Source of the DNA: an uncultured Aeromonadaceae bacterium | GTDB lineage: Bacteria; Pseudomonadota; Gammaproteobacteria; Enterobacterales; Aeromonadaceae | NCBI GenBank assembly: GCA_945957385.1 | Contig: CAMFKP010000001.1 | Location: forward strand, 1 to 64,000 | Length of the DNA: 64,000 nucleotides | Reading direction: 5' to 3' | Shown: positions 14,564-22,635 of the stretch, one piece after another | Numbering within the stretch: the first letter of the stretch is position 1 | Layout: each line of letters starts with the position of its first letter | Position numbers and translations under genes: made by a program | Notes under the pieces: generated by a model | The model's input: the letters and a program-made list of their open reading frames with translations, nothing else | The model's database searches: none | Told to the model about the DNA's origin: nothing

Positions 14564-14800
14564 ATGCATTATTGGTTGGGTTTTCGGCAGGTTTTGCTTA
14601 AGAGTGGCTCTGGCGTGATCGATGCGCCAGGTGCTGCGGTAGTCTGTGGGCCTTTCGCCAGCTTCAGTGAAGCAGAGGCCAAGCGGGCAAGGGGGATGTC
14701 AGATGAGTGGGATGCAGTCTACAGCGCCCCATTTCAGGCCATAGATGCTCAGGAAGCTAACTCAATCGTAGAGGCCAAAACCCCTACGTCACGGGGCTGA
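14564..14800 (+). CDS. Hypothetical protein, 78 aa
   Basis: Not recognised. SD TAGGAGGAAG, a strong site. Short beta N-terminus then an acidic helical half. No standard leader. The 156 nt upstream show no clear promoter. Confidence 0.65.
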   Translation: MHYWLGFRQVLLKSGSGVIDAPGAAVVCGPFASFSEAEAKRARGMSDEWDAVYSAPFQAIDAQEANSIVEAKTPTSRG

Positions 14801-14813
14801 GCAGGGGCGGTTC

Positions 14814-14841
14814 GCAGCACCAGCACGGCAGCTGGTGCTGC
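14814..14841. repeat. GCTGGTGC-type inverted repeat between convergent genes
   Basis: GCAGCACCAGC and GCTGGTGCTGC, eleven perfect pairs, 6-nt loop. Lies between the ends of 14564-14800 and 14852-16237. Confidence 0.8.
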
Positions 14842-14851
14842 CGGACGGGCA

Positions 14852-16237
14852 TCAGGGAGAATGTTTGCGCATATCCAAGCCAAATGGCTGGGCAAATCTG
14901 GGCTTGAGCTCAGGTAATACAAGCGCGGTGTATTTCTCGAAGCGTTGGTCTCTGAGGTATTGGTCATCGCCAGCTTTGATGGACGCAATGACGCTGTTAC
15001 GAAACTCGGCTATCCGTTGTGCGTGAACGGCATCAATCTTGGGGTTGTACTCCTGCAAGGCCATTAAGTAGCTGACCACGTATGGCCTTCGGCCTGAGTT
15101 AGCCATTGCAAGAATGGCATTCAAAGACTCCCAAAGTGTCTTGTAGTTATGGAAGATCGGCTTGCCATATTTGATCGTCAGCATCTTCGGTAAATGGATG
15201 AACAGCAGCTCATAGCGAGTGATGACCTCGCAGGCCGTGATGTGGCTTTTGACTTCGAGTCGATGCCAGGCATGGCGCACACATTCTTCATCGGAATGGG
15301 TAGCGATATTCTTTTTCCGTTTTCGCCCCCAGCGGCGTATTTGCCTAATCAGATCGATCCGGTACAGCTCAATAATTAAGGCATCGTAGTCGCGAAAATA
15401 GGGCCGGTATTCTGGGGTTGGAAACTGCAGCTCATCGATGTGGACGAAGCGGGTATGCCAGCGTTCCTCAATCTTACTTCCGATCAAAACAGGCGTCTGG
15501 TAATAGCATTTGAGGGTGAGTCTGCCCCGCTTAATGGTTTCGCGCTCGGCATCCTGATCGAGCACAAAGATATTGCGCCGGTTGTAGAAGAGCTCATCCC
15601 TCACTACCTCGCGATGGGGCTCAAATTCCCTAAAAATCCATAGGATGTGAGTTTGTTCGTTGCGATAAAACGTATCGCGCCGTATGACTTCGGAGAGGAA
15701 GGTATAGGAGAGCTGGATTTCAAAGACGATTTCCCGCTCTTTGAACTGGGCCCGCACATCGGGACGCTTCCATTCGCCGGTCTCCAGCAGCTTGGCCACA
15801 CGCACCTTGTCTCGCCAAACCGCTTCACAGCCAGGCTCTTTTTCGATCCAGTCGGCGATGAAGGATTTGAGGCGTTTGTGCTCGGCGCTTTCTTGCTGGC
15901 CATGATATTGCATGGCAAACAGCTGATCGGGTGAGAGTCGGTGTTCAGTGCGATACGGGCAGATCGTTTTCTTGCCGTGGTGGGAAAACCAGCGGTTGAT
16001 TGACCCATTTTTCCACATCGAAATATGGACTGGCCCATCGCATAGTGCGCAGCGCAGACGTGGCTCCGTCTCGTAGTCACCGTTGCGCTTGAGGCCGGTC
16101 AGGGAGGCATGCCTAATGGCCCTCAACTGGTCTTCCGGCATGCTAAGCAGCTCTTCCGCTGGTATGAGCTTGCCTGACTGTGTATCCAGGGCAAGTAATA
16201 CTGATTGTCGGTGGCGGGCGGGCTGGGAGTGCGGCAT
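14852..16237 (-). CDS. CoiA-like / DUF6035 putative nuclease, 461 aa
   Basis: N-terminal zinc-finger-like region (C63-C66, H86/H87, C93) followed by a PD-(D/E)xK-type nuclease signature: KRLKSFIADWI helix, Asp160 in KRPDV, and Glu173-x-Gln175 in VFEIQLS. This arrangement is seen in competence protein CoiA-like and DUF6035 proteins. The long C-terminal half is helical and not recognised. A DNA end-processing or cleavage role is inferred from the family. Follows 16262-16519 by 24 nt without its own leader. Confidence 0.7.
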   Translation of the reverse strand: MPHSQPARHRQSVLLALDTQSGKLIPAEELLSMPEDQLRAIRHASLTGLKRNGDYETEPRLRCALCDGPVHISMWKNGSINRWFSHHGKKTICPYRTEHRLSPDQLFAMQYHGQQESAEHKRLKSFIADWIEKEPGCEAVWRDKVRVAKLLETGEWKRPDVRAQFKEREIVFEIQLSYTFLSEVIRRDTFYRNEQTHILWIFREFEPHREVVRDELFYNRRNIFVLDQDAERETIKRGRLTLKCYYQTPVLIGSKIEERWHTRFVHIDELQFPTPEYRPYFRDYDALIIELYRIDLIRQIRRWGRKRKKNIATHSDEECVRHAWHRLEVKSHITACEVITRYELLFIHLPKMLTIKYGKPIFHNYKTLWESLNAILAMANSGRRPYVVSYLMALQEYNPKIDAVHAQRIAEFRNSVIASIKAGDDQYLRDQRFEKYTALVLPELKPRFAQPFGLDMRKHSP

Positions 16238-16261
16238 AAGGGCGGTGACGGAAGCTGGGGG

Positions 16262-16519
16262 TTATGGCGCAGGGGTCAGTCCTGCGGCTTTAATCCATGC
16301 GTCAACAATTGGCTCAATGGCGGCTTTAACTTCTTCGGCTGAGCGGCCTGTAACCCGCTGTTTTGAGGGGTTGATGCTTGGCAACCAAATGGAGCCCAGA
16401 TATTCAGAGCGATTGGCGATGTTGGCAGTCACACTGGCCACCGCAATCTGCCCCAAATAGGCAAATTCACCGTTTGCTGCGTTTGATTCTGTCTTCTTCC
16501 ATGCCAAATGGGAGGGCAT
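16262..16519 (-). CDS. Hypothetical protein, 85 aa
   Basis: Not recognised. Start at 16519 (MPSHLAWKKTES) behind AAGGCGAG. The ATG at 16573 would cross the terminator at 16547-16576. Ends in a helix (AAIEPIVDAWIKAAG). Probably co-transcribed with 14852-16237. Confidence 0.6.
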   Translation of the reverse strand: MPSHLAWKKTESNAANGEFAYLGQIAVASVTANIANRSEYLGSIWLPSINPSKQRVTGRSAEEVKAAIEPIVDAWIKAAGLTPAP

Positions 16520-16546
16520 ACTTTTTCTCGCCTTAATGGGCAGATG

Positions 16547-16576
16547 AAAGTGGGCCCATGGTTGCGGGCCCACTTT
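16547..16576 (-). terminator. Hairpin terminator (leftward)
   Basis: AAAGTGGGCCC and GGGCCCACTTT, eleven pairs, short T end. 5 nt beyond the stop of 16582-17202. Confidence 0.75.
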
Positions 16577-16581
16577 GATGA

Positions 16582-17202
16582 TTAGTTGTCGGCAGAAGAT
16601 GCGCTTTGATCGGCAGGATACATTTTCTGCATGATTCGGTGGTAGATCGAATCAACGTTGATGTTGTCGAGTGACCGCGATTTATCGTTGGCACGTTTGC
16701 ATGCGTCTAATACTGCTTGGGCCAGTTCTTTAGAAAAAGCTTCAGCGTTTTGCATCGCTTGCGAAAGTGCTTGTTGGGTTGCAATCAAGCTAGATTTTGC
16801 CACCAGTTCGCCAGAGCTGCTAGGTTCGATGAGCGACTTGGCCAGCTCAACTTGCTGGTATGAAACGTCAAATCGAGCCCAGACACGCTCATCTGGGTTG
16901 TGGTCATTGACCATGCGCACCGTGACCTCGTATTTCTTGGTCGTGGGGTAATGGGTGACGGTTGAATCAGCCTCGATCCATTTACCATCATGCTCTGAAA
17001 AGTCGTACTCACTGGGGTTTGGGATGTTCTTGTCATCCGTCCATAGGCCATATTGCTGGTAGCAGTTAATGCCGGTTTGCAGCTCGTGTTCAGCGAAGTG
17101 CAACTTTGCAATGTGGCGGGCCCATTGATCCAGATCGGGCACAAAATAGCTGGGCGTGCCGTCGTTGATTGCGCTGTTATGGGTTTGGGCATAGTGCGTC
17201 AT
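16582..17202 (-). CDS. Hypothetical protein, 206 aa
   Basis: Not recognised. Middle region beta (TKKYEVTVRMVNDHNPDER), C-terminal region a long helix that may form a coiled coil, ending in a Ser-rich acidic tail. Start at 17202 (MTHYAQ) behind SD CCGGAG. Upstream in-frame residues are leader. Confidence 0.75.
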   Translation of the reverse strand: MTHYAQTHNSAINDGTPSYFVPDLDQWARHIAKLHFAEHELQTGINCYQQYGLWTDDKNIPNPSEYDFSEHDGKWIEADSTVTHYPTTKKYEVTVRMVNDHNPDERVWARFDVSYQQVELAKSLIEPSSSGELVAKSSLIATQQALSQAMQNAEAFSKELAQAVLDACKRANDKSRSLDNINVDSIYHRIMQKMYPADQSASSADN

Positions 17203-17282
17203 CGGTTGTCTCCGGTATTGCCCTGCCGGAATTGGCTGGGCTTCATGTGATACATATTGTTCTTTATGTGGCAACTTGTCAA
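17203..17282 (-). promoter_or_regulatory. Island promoter and leader hairpin
   Basis: TTGACA at 17277-17282, 17 nt, CAATAT, GTATCACATGAAG. Full-length hairpin 17220-17241. The leader AUG frame ends at a TGA overlapping the gene start. Confidence 0.85.
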
Positions 17283-17404
17283 TGCTGGTGCTGTTCGATG
17301 GTTTCCTGAATGAGTTTACTGATTACTTTAGGTGTCTTGGGAGACGTACGAGCGTGATCGGCAGCACCAGCCTTGAAATATGCCTGTTCAGTGGGCGTCA
17401 TATC

Positions 17405-17629
17405 CTACTCAAGCAGCTGGCCAAGCAGCTCATCATCACTGAGGGATGCGGCGGGCGTATCAGCGGTATCCAATCCCAAGAACTTCAATTCACCATCGAG
17501 CTCGCGCTGTGTTTGATCGACACGGGTTTGCCAGTAAAGCTTGGTAGACGCGGTTTTGGCTTGGGCAGCTTTGGCCTTTTCTCTGGCAAGACGCTCGTGA
17601 ATTGCGACTAGATGGGTGGTATCTGGCAT
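17405..17629 (-). CDS. Hypothetical helical protein, 74 aa
   Basis: Not recognised. Almost all helix, Ala/Lys/Glu-rich (HERLAREKAKAAQAK), with an acidic C-terminus (SDDELLGQLLE). Start at 17629 because in-frame sequence further up crosses the terminator at 17654-17676. SD weak. Downstream of klcA. Confidence 0.6.
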   Translation of the reverse strand: MPDTTHLVAIHERLAREKAKAAQAKTASTKLYWQTRVDQTQRELDGELKFLGLDTADTPAASLSDDELLGQLLE

Positions 17630-17653
17630 CGAATAGGCTTCTGTGGTGGATGA

Positions 17654-17676
17654 AGAAAGGCCGCAATGCGCGGCCT
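17654..17676 (-). terminator. Intrinsic terminator (leftward)
   Basis: GGCCGC and GCGGCC around 5 nt, then TTTCTTC on the minus strand. 49 nt past klcA. Confidence 0.7.
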
Positions 17677-17724
17677 GAGGGGGCTGCCACCGCCTGGGCG
17701 GCGGGGCAGGCTGGCGAGTCAGAA

Positions 17725-18156
17725 TCAGTCGCACGCGCCATGAATGGCTCTTGCTTCGGGGTGCTCGCTGGCAAAGGCAAGCAGTCGATGGTAATGGTCA
17801 ATCATGCGATCTGCATCGCGTGGGTGCAATGGGCTGTTGGCCAAGTGGCACAGCGCATACAGGCTGGCGACGATGCCCGCCGCATCTGCGGACATCTCAC
17901 CGCTATAGAAGTTGCTACACACCTCAATTTTGAAGCGTTCCGTTGATGCTGGGGCCATATAGAAGCCGCCATTGCTCAATTCAAAGTAGTTCCAAAGCCC
18001 ACCGGTGTAGGCTTCGCAGAAGGAGCGGAGATAGTTGTAGACCAAACCTTCGCCACGGATCATCAGGTTGACGCCGAAATAGGTTGGCAGGAAGGCCATG
18101 CGTTGCTCATCGTCAACGATGGTGGAAGTGATGGGGGCTACGGCAGCTTGAGACAT
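17725..18156 (-). CDS. klcA: Antirestriction protein KlcA/ArdB, 143 aa
   Basis: Clear ArdB/KlcA family member: AFLPTYFG near the N-terminus, YFELSNGGFYMAP at residues 57-69, then FSGEMSADAAGIVASLYAL-like sequence and the RYH-type C-terminus (DHYHRLLAFASEHPEA). Full length. The family lets incoming DNA escape type I restriction in vivo without binding DNA as a mimic, and members are typical of plasmid establishment genes. Standard leader with compensated hairpin. It is the one gene of known anti-defence role in the leader regulon, and so a guide to what the others may do. Confidence 0.92.
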   Translation of the reverse strand: MSQAAVAPITSTIVDDEQRMAFLPTYFGVNLMIRGEGLVYNYLRSFCEAYTGGLWNYFELSNGGFYMAPASTERFKIEVCSNFYSGEMSADAAGIVASLYALCHLANSPLHPRDADRMIDHYHRLLAFASEHPEARAIHGACD

Positions 18157-18236
18157 CGGTTTTCTCCGGTTTGGCCATGCCAGAAATGGCTTGGCTCTAT
18201 GTGGTATATATTATACCTTATTTGGCCGTTAGTCAA
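18157..18236 (-). promoter_or_regulatory. Island promoter and leader hairpin of klcA
   Basis: TTGACT at 18231-18236, 17 nt, TAATAT, ATACCACATAGAG. Hairpin 18174-18195 with outer stem GCCA/TGGC, a compensated change. Confidence 0.85.
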
Positions 18237-18389
18237 TGCTGGTGCTGGACTGTTGGGCTCATTAAACATGAATTACTAAATTTTTGATCTTTCGATGCGA
18301 TATACTGCTGAATGGTATTTGAAGTGTTGCGATACTGCTGTAAAGTCTAAGAGGGTATATTCAAATTCTGGTTTTTGTTAGGAACAAAA

Positions 18390-18788
18390 ATGTCGATATT
18401 TAATAACAACCTTTATGAAGTAATTTTTAATGATGATCTAGAGCATCCAGCATGGGCGTGTCAACGTTTTAACTTAGTCACCAGTGTGTTTGATACTTCC
18501 TGTTGGTTTGATGTTGAGCTGGATGCCATTAATCACTGCGCGACTTTAAATCTTAGTGTGATGGAAGAAAGTCAAGATTCGGATCTAACAAAGTGCGATC
18601 TCAATGATTTTCAGTTTGACATCTTGCGCAGTGCCGTCACCATTGCCAGAAACGAGCATGTAAAATCACTCGAAAGGCTGAAAGATAAGCTTTCTGTGCT
18701 GTGGCCTGATCGTGAAGCCGATATTGATACTGCACTCAAATTCTGGGCTAAAAGACATAGCGTGGTTATGAATCATCGCAATGGCTGA
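18390..18788 (+). CDS. Hypothetical protein, 132 aa
   Basis: Not recognised. N-terminal beta half with three Cys and Trp (AWACQRFNL, SCWFDVELDAINHC), C-terminal helical half. Start at 18390 behind SD AGGA. AT-rich 5' region, no island leader. The next gene has its own promoter. Confidence 0.65.
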   Translation: MSIFNNNLYEVIFNDDLEHPAWACQRFNLVTSVFDTSCWFDVELDAINHCATLNLSVMEESQDSDLTKCDLNDFQFDILRSAVTIARNEHVKSLERLKDKLSVLWPDREADIDTALKFWAKRHSVVMNHRNG

Positions 18789-18837
18789 GATGGTTTTCTT
18801 TGTCCTATATGTTAGTTCTTTATTTCGTATTTCATGG

Positions 18838-18913
18838 TTGACAATTCTGGCATGTGTGAATACTATGTATCACATGAGGAACTAGATATTCAAAACATAG
18901 TCGGAGCTATGCC
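18838..18913 (+). promoter_or_regulatory. Island promoter with a different leader
   Basis: TTGACA at 18838-18843, 17 nt, TACTAT, GTATCACATGAGG. The GCCC hairpin is missing. Instead CATAG/CTATG (18896-18911) pairs with the SD CGGAG in its loop. Serves 18914-19471. Confidence 0.7.
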
Positions 18914-19471
18914 ATGAACAATGAAGAAATCGCCGCTCTTATTCGGCCCTTGCCTAATCCGGTATCAACCTTTGATTATGAGTGGATTAATCTGGAAAAG
19001 GTGTTTGATTTGTTCAGTGGTGTCGATTTGAATCCTGATTTTCAGCGGGGGCATGTTTGGTCTAAGGATCAACAGCGTGCATACATTGAGAATGCCATGC
19101 GCCGGAATTTGAGTCCACAAGCCATTACGCTGACTTTTAATGCGCCGGATTGGCATGATGAGCCATCAGGGGATTTGCCGGCGAATGCTGTTTGTCTTGA
19201 TGGCCTGCAGCGGATAACAGCGGTGCAGCGCTTTATGGCTGGGGATGTGAAGCCGTTTGGTTTGAGTCACGCAGACCTTGCGGGCTCAAAATATGACCCA
19301 TATCGACCGAATAGGCTTTTTTACACTTTCAAGATCGCTGTGTTTAGCTTCCAGTATCGCGCTGAAGTTCTGGACTATTACCTTGATCTGAATGGTGCGG
19401 GAACGCCGCATAGCGCAGAAGAATTGGCCCGTGTTCGTGCATTGCGCCAATCTGCTGATTCAATGCGCTGA
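18914..19471 (+). CDS. DUF262-type protein, 185 aa
   Basis: Contains the DUF262 (ParB/Srx-like fold, as in the GmrS part of GmrSD) hallmarks: LNPDFQRGHVW at residues 38-48 with a following Gln-rich helix, and CLDGLQRITAVQRF at about 93-106. Much shorter than GmrSD restriction enzymes and without the C-terminal nuclease, so it is the small phage/plasmid form. Activity unknown, with nucleotide-dependent DNA binding or cleavage possible. First of a plus-strand run to 20499. Confidence 0.75.
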   Translation: MNNEEIAALIRPLPNPVSTFDYEWINLEKVFDLFSGVDLNPDFQRGHVWSKDQQRAYIENAMRRNLSPQAITLTFNAPDWHDEPSGDLPANAVCLDGLQRITAVQRFMAGDVKPFGLSHADLAGSKYDPYRPNRLFYTFKIAVFSFQYRAEVLDYYLDLNGAGTPHSAEELARVRALRQSADSMR

Positions 19472-19483
19472 CAAGAGGAAAGC

Positions 19484-19744
19484 ATGATGACACCAATCTA
19501 TGCAATCTGGCATGGTTTCACTCAGGAGCAGCCGGAAACGCTCAAGAAGGCATGTACTGAGCTGCTTGAGTTTGAAAGGACTGGCTTAGTGCCCCAAGAC
19601 GGGCTTTTACAAGCCTTTGCTGCGCGTTTGCGTGATGAAGGCTACCCAGGGTATCAAAGCATTGCCATGGCGTGCGAAACGGTGCGGCATTTTGCTGTTG
19701 AGCTTGTGGCAAGTCTTGAGCATGGCGAAGCGGTGAAAACGTAA
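19484..19744 (+). CDS. Hypothetical protein, 86 aa
   Basis: Not recognised. Helical and acidic. SD AGAGGAAAGC. 12 nt after the DUF262 gene, so an operon is likely. Confidence 0.7.
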   Translation: MMTPIYAIWHGFTQEQPETLKKACTELLEFERTGLVPQDGLLQAFAARLRDEGYPGYQSIAMACETVRHFAVELVASLEHGEAVKT

Positions 19745-19773
19745 AACTGGCACTGTAATTGGCAGGAGAGCTA

Positions 19774-20079
19774 ATGAAGGATTTTGATGAAGGGATGCAG
19801 CTGATCGCTGCGCAGATGGAGATTGTCAAAGCTGCCCAAGCGGAGATTGATCGGCTGAAGATGGACATCTTGGAGCGCTTCTGCCCAGTGAAAATCGGTG
19901 ACGTTGTTACGGTAAATTCCGGCGACGCACACAAGGGCAAAAAGATGATGGTAAGGTGGGTTAAGGTTCGTGATGATAGTAACCCAGCCTTGCCCGCTGG
20001 CTTTATCGCTACTGGCTTGCTTTTAAGGGGCAGCGGGAGGACAGGCGTGATCCGAGCAGAGCATTACGCAGCGCCATAG
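19774..20079 (+). CDS. Hypothetical protein with a KOW-like C-terminus, 101 aa
   Basis: N-terminal coiled-coil helix (residues 3-35), then a beta segment resembling a KOW/SH3-like turn (KIGDVVTVNSGDAHKGKKM). Start at 19774 behind GGAGAG. Operon position after 19484-19744. Function unknown. Confidence 0.65.
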   Translation: MKDFDEGMQLIAAQMEIVKAAQAEIDRLKMDILERFCPVKIGDVVTVNSGDAHKGKKMMVRWVKVRDDSNPALPAGFIATGLLLRGSGRTGVIRAEHYAAP

Positions 20080-20169
20080 GCGTTTCTAGTTGTGGCCATC
20101 GGGGCGAGGGAGTCACCCCTTTGGGCTACTCGGCAGGGGTTTTGATCAGAGACTAAAGGAGCAGTGCGA

Positions 20170-20499
20170 GTGAGTGCGAATAACGAGATCTATCTTGAGA
20201 AAAAGGAATTGCTACGTGGCTGGCAAGTGGCCATGATTAGCTTGGGAGTGCTGCTGGTGCTGGCGGGTATGCTATATGGCCTCTATGTGCTGGTTGGCCC
20301 AAAGTTCGGCGGCCTAATGGTTCTGAGTACGGTGGGGATGGCTTTGAGCTTTCTTGGGGGGGTTACTCTGCCTCGTTTATATCGAGAGCTGGAAGATGTG
20401 AGGTTTTTGTTCGCCGCCTTTGGTTGCCTCCTGGTGGCTGCGGGTTTACTCGCGTGCGGCCTTGTTGTTGCAATGCCTAACATCAGTTTACAGATGTGA
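20170..20499 (+). CDS. Small membrane protein, three TM segments, 109 aa
   Basis: Hydrophobic helices at about residues 18-42, 48-68 and 80-103, with a short cytoplasmic loop. GTG start at 20170 chosen because AAAGGAG stands 8 nt upstream. GTG 20164 is too close. Ends before the bidirectional terminator 20526-20551. Not recognised. Confidence 0.65.
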   Translation: MSANNEIYLEKKELLRGWQVAMISLGVLLVLAGMLYGLYVLVGPKFGGLMVLSTVGMALSFLGGVTLPRLYRELEDVRFLFAAFGCLLVAAGLLACGLVVAMPNISLQM

Positions 20500-20525
20500 G
20501 ATAAGCCCGACAGCACCAGCAAATA

Positions 20526-20551
20526 AAAACCCGCCTACAGGCGGGTTTTTT
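20526..20551. terminator. Bidirectional intrinsic terminator
   Basis: AAAACCCGCC and GGCGGGTTTTTT between convergent genes 20170-20499 and 20572-21150. Confidence 0.9.
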
Positions 20552-20571
20552 GTGCAATGGCGCGTACGACT

Positions 20572-21150
20572 TTAATCAGGCTGGGTGATGCTACCCCGTA
20601 GCTTGCCCAGCGTAACAGGCGGTGCGTCGGGGTTGTCTAGAGGCACAAACTCTACCAGCTCACCTTGGGCAGTTACTGCCAGCCAGGTTTTCCCAAGAAA
20701 GTCGGTATAAAGCGTTCCGCAGCGAATATCCGTATTGGCGATGGCTGGGGCGTTGGCATAGCGCGATTGGGTGTTCGCGTAGTTTTCGAGTTCTTGCTGG
20801 TGCTGTTGCCTGCGCTGCTCGCCATCCTTGATTAGCGTATCGGCCTGCAGGGCGATTTCGAGGATTTTCCGGCCAGCAACACCGAAAACACCTTTGGGTG
20901 TCGCGGTCACTGCCGCCATAAAACCCTGCAAATCAGCTTCCGTGACGGGTTGCCACACATCGCTGGGCATAGGGTACACGCCAGTCACAGAGAAGGCATC
21001 AGGGAGCGTGTAAATGGCATCGTTGGCGCTGATGCCGAAGTCTCGTATCCAGCCACCAGCTGGACTACGAATGGCGCGCATGTGCAGGCGAAAGTCCTCG
21101 GCTAGTGCCTCTGCCGCTACACGAGCTGCAATCATCTGATCGAGGTTCAT
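20572..21150 (-). CDS. Hypothetical protein, 192 aa
   Basis: Not recognised. Helical N-terminus, Gly/Pro-rich middle, long helix with Gln run (EQRRQQHQQELENY) and a beta C-terminus. Starts 2 nt after the stop of 21153-21647, SD inside that gene, so translation is coupled. Confidence 0.7.
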   Translation of the reverse strand: MNLDQMIAARVAAEALAEDFRLHMRAIRSPAGGWIRDFGISANDAIYTLPDAFSVTGVYPMPSDVWQPVTEADLQGFMAAVTATPKGVFGVAGRKILEIALQADTLIKDGEQRRQQHQQELENYANTQSRYANAPAIANTDIRCGTLYTDFLGKTWLAVTAQGELVEFVPLDNPDAPPVTLGKLRGSITQPD

Positions 21151-21152
21151 GC

Positions 21153-21647
21153 TTATGCTGCCTTTGTTAAGGATTCAACGATCAGGCGATGATACTGGCG
21201 GGACTCGGCAGCAAAGGCGGTAAGGGTGTCGGGGATATTCCCCAGCCAGGTTACGCCATGCTTCATGCCATCTACAAGGTAGAGATTGATGGTGTCACCG
21301 CGCTCCACATGGATTGGTACGGTCAGACGTTTCATCAGCGGTGGGCCGATCAGATCATAGTCGTTGAAGTCAGGATGCCCTTGCACGAGCTCAAATGACA
21401 CGGGCAATGTGGCGGGCAGTTCAAAGCCTTTGCGCAGCCTGGTGATGTCACCCTTGTAGGCAATCACCAGAATATCCTCAATGCTCTTTTTCATCGCAGG
21501 GACGCTGGTGTTCTTGATGCCGCCAGCACCGGCTTGAAACGTCTGGCTGGTTTCTGTGGTATGGACTAGCCAGTGAGGGCGTGGTTTCAACACGCGAATT
21601 GCTTGGAAGTGGGTTCCCGCAACTTCAAACTTTGTGTGTGTGGCCAT
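21153..21647 (-). CDS. Hypothetical protein, 164 aa
   Basis: Not recognised. Beta-rich, no membrane segment. Standard leader. First gene of a two-gene operon with 20572-21150. Confidence 0.7.
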   Translation of the reverse strand: MATHTKFEVAGTHFQAIRVLKPRPHWLVHTTETSQTFQAGAGGIKNTSVPAMKKSIEDILVIAYKGDITRLRKGFELPATLPVSFELVQGHPDFNDYDLIGPPLMKRLTVPIHVERGDTINLYLVDGMKHGVTWLGNIPDTLTAFAAESRQYHRLIVESLTKAA

Positions 21648-21726
21648 CGGTTTTCTCCGCTAATACCCTGCCGGAATTGGCGGGCTTCATGTGATCTATA
21701 TTGCGCCATTGTGGGCTTTTTGTCAA
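21648..21726 (-). promoter_or_regulatory. Island promoter and leader hairpin
   Basis: TTGACA at 21721-21726, 17 nt, CAATAT, AGATCACATGAAG. Hairpin 21665-21685, lacking one A of the internal mismatch. Confidence 0.8.
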
Positions 21727-21727
21727 T

Positions 21728-21764
21728 GCTGGTGCTGGTTTTCAGGCTGTTGGGCAGCACCAGC
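21728..21764. repeat. GCTGGTGCTG inverted repeat
   Basis: GCTGGTGCTG (21728-21737) and CAGCACCAGC (21755-21764), ten perfect pairs, between the -35 of one gene and the terminator of the next. Confidence 0.8.
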
Positions 21765-21773
21765 GGAAAGCAT

Positions 21774-21800
21774 AAAAAAACCCGCCTTCGTGGCGGGCTT
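21774..21800 (-). terminator. Intrinsic terminator (leftward)
   Basis: CCCGCC/GGCGGG with seven T on the minus strand. Ends 21821-22468. Confidence 0.9.
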
Positions 21801-21820
21801 TGGCGTTGTAAACCTTCGAC

Positions 21821-22468
21821 TTAGATGGGGCGGTACTCGTTGAAGGAAGGCGACTCGCGTTTGAGTGCAGCGTCAATCTTGGCCAATAATTCGGGTGTCC
21901 ATTGGTCATTACCACCTGCCCGATCTGCTTCGTTTTGCACTTCGTTCCAGATCAGTAGTGCTGCATAGTCAATCAGCGTTTGCTGGCTATAGGGTTCTTC
22001 GGCTCGGGCGTGCAATTCGGCAAAATATTCGCCTGTTGGAAGTACGATTTTGTAGGCCCAGATCATACTGATTTGGACATTGTGGGCTGCGAGTGCGGCA
22101 TAGAGGCCTGTGCCCATCTGATTGATGCGGGTCGCAATGGTGATGATTTCGTCGTTAAGCTCAATGATCCCGCCGCAACCAACGTACTTAATCAGCTCGG
22201 CATACTGACTGGTGTTGCAGAATAAACCATGCTGAAATGTGGCGGTATCGATTGCAATGTCTCTGCTGTTTTGGACTTGTTTGCGTAACTCGCGCAGCAT
22301 GGCCGCGCCCCGAGTCATTGCATTCTGGGTAGATTCAATCAGTGCTTCATTAGATTCATCTTTGTGATAAGCCGCATCGTAGAAAATATCGGCTGAAGCA
22401 CCGGTTTCCAGCTGTTCTGCGATTAATTCAATCGCGTCAATCGGGTCTTGGGTTGTTTGAGTGGCCAT
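21821..22468 (-). CDS. Hypothetical protein, 215 aa
   Basis: Not recognised. Mostly helical, Cys at CGGII region, no membrane segment. Own leader and own terminator, so a monocistronic cassette. Confidence 0.7.
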   Translation of the reverse strand: MATQTTQDPIDAIELIAEQLETGASADIFYDAAYHKDESNEALIESTQNAMTRGAAMLRELRKQVQNSRDIAIDTATFQHGLFCNTSQYAELIKYVGCGGIIELNDEIITIATRINQMGTGLYAALAAHNVQISMIWAYKIVLPTGEYFAELHARAEEPYSQQTLIDYAALLIWNEVQNEADRAGGNDQWTPELLAKIDAALKRESPSFNEYRPI

Positions 22469-22547
22469 CAGATATGCTCCAGTTTGACCCTGCCAAAAGG
22501 GCTGGGTTTATGAGGTATATATTAGTCCTGCTGGCGATTTCTGTCAA
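22469..22547 (-). promoter_or_regulatory. Island promoter and leader hairpin
   Basis: TTGACA at 22542-22547, 17 nt, TAATAT, ATACCTCATAAA. Hairpin 22487-22507 with outer stem ACCC/GGGT, a compensated change. Confidence 0.85.
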
Positions 22548-22548
22548 T

Positions 22549-22584
22549 GCTGGTGCTGCTTTGCCGCCGTCGCACGGCACCAGC
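22549..22584. repeat. GCTGGTGC inverted repeat
   Basis: GCTGGTGC (22549-22556) and GCACCAGC (22577-22584) between promoter and terminator. Confidence 0.75.
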
Positions 22585-22593
22585 GCTGACCAT

Positions 22594-22620
22594 GAAAAAA
22601 CCCGCCTTGCAGCGGGTCTT
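22594..22620 (-). terminator. Intrinsic terminator (leftward)
   Basis: CCCGC...GCGGG with six T on the minus strand. Ends 22636-23283. Confidence 0.9.
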
Positions 22621-22635
22621 AGTGGGGATGGATGA

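Noticed and set aside
16582-17274. Extended starts reading through leaders (also at 22636-23397, 30098-31651, 37742-38581)
   Set aside because: The extra residues are the translated hairpin or neighbouring intergenic DNA. The SD directly precedes the inner ATG.
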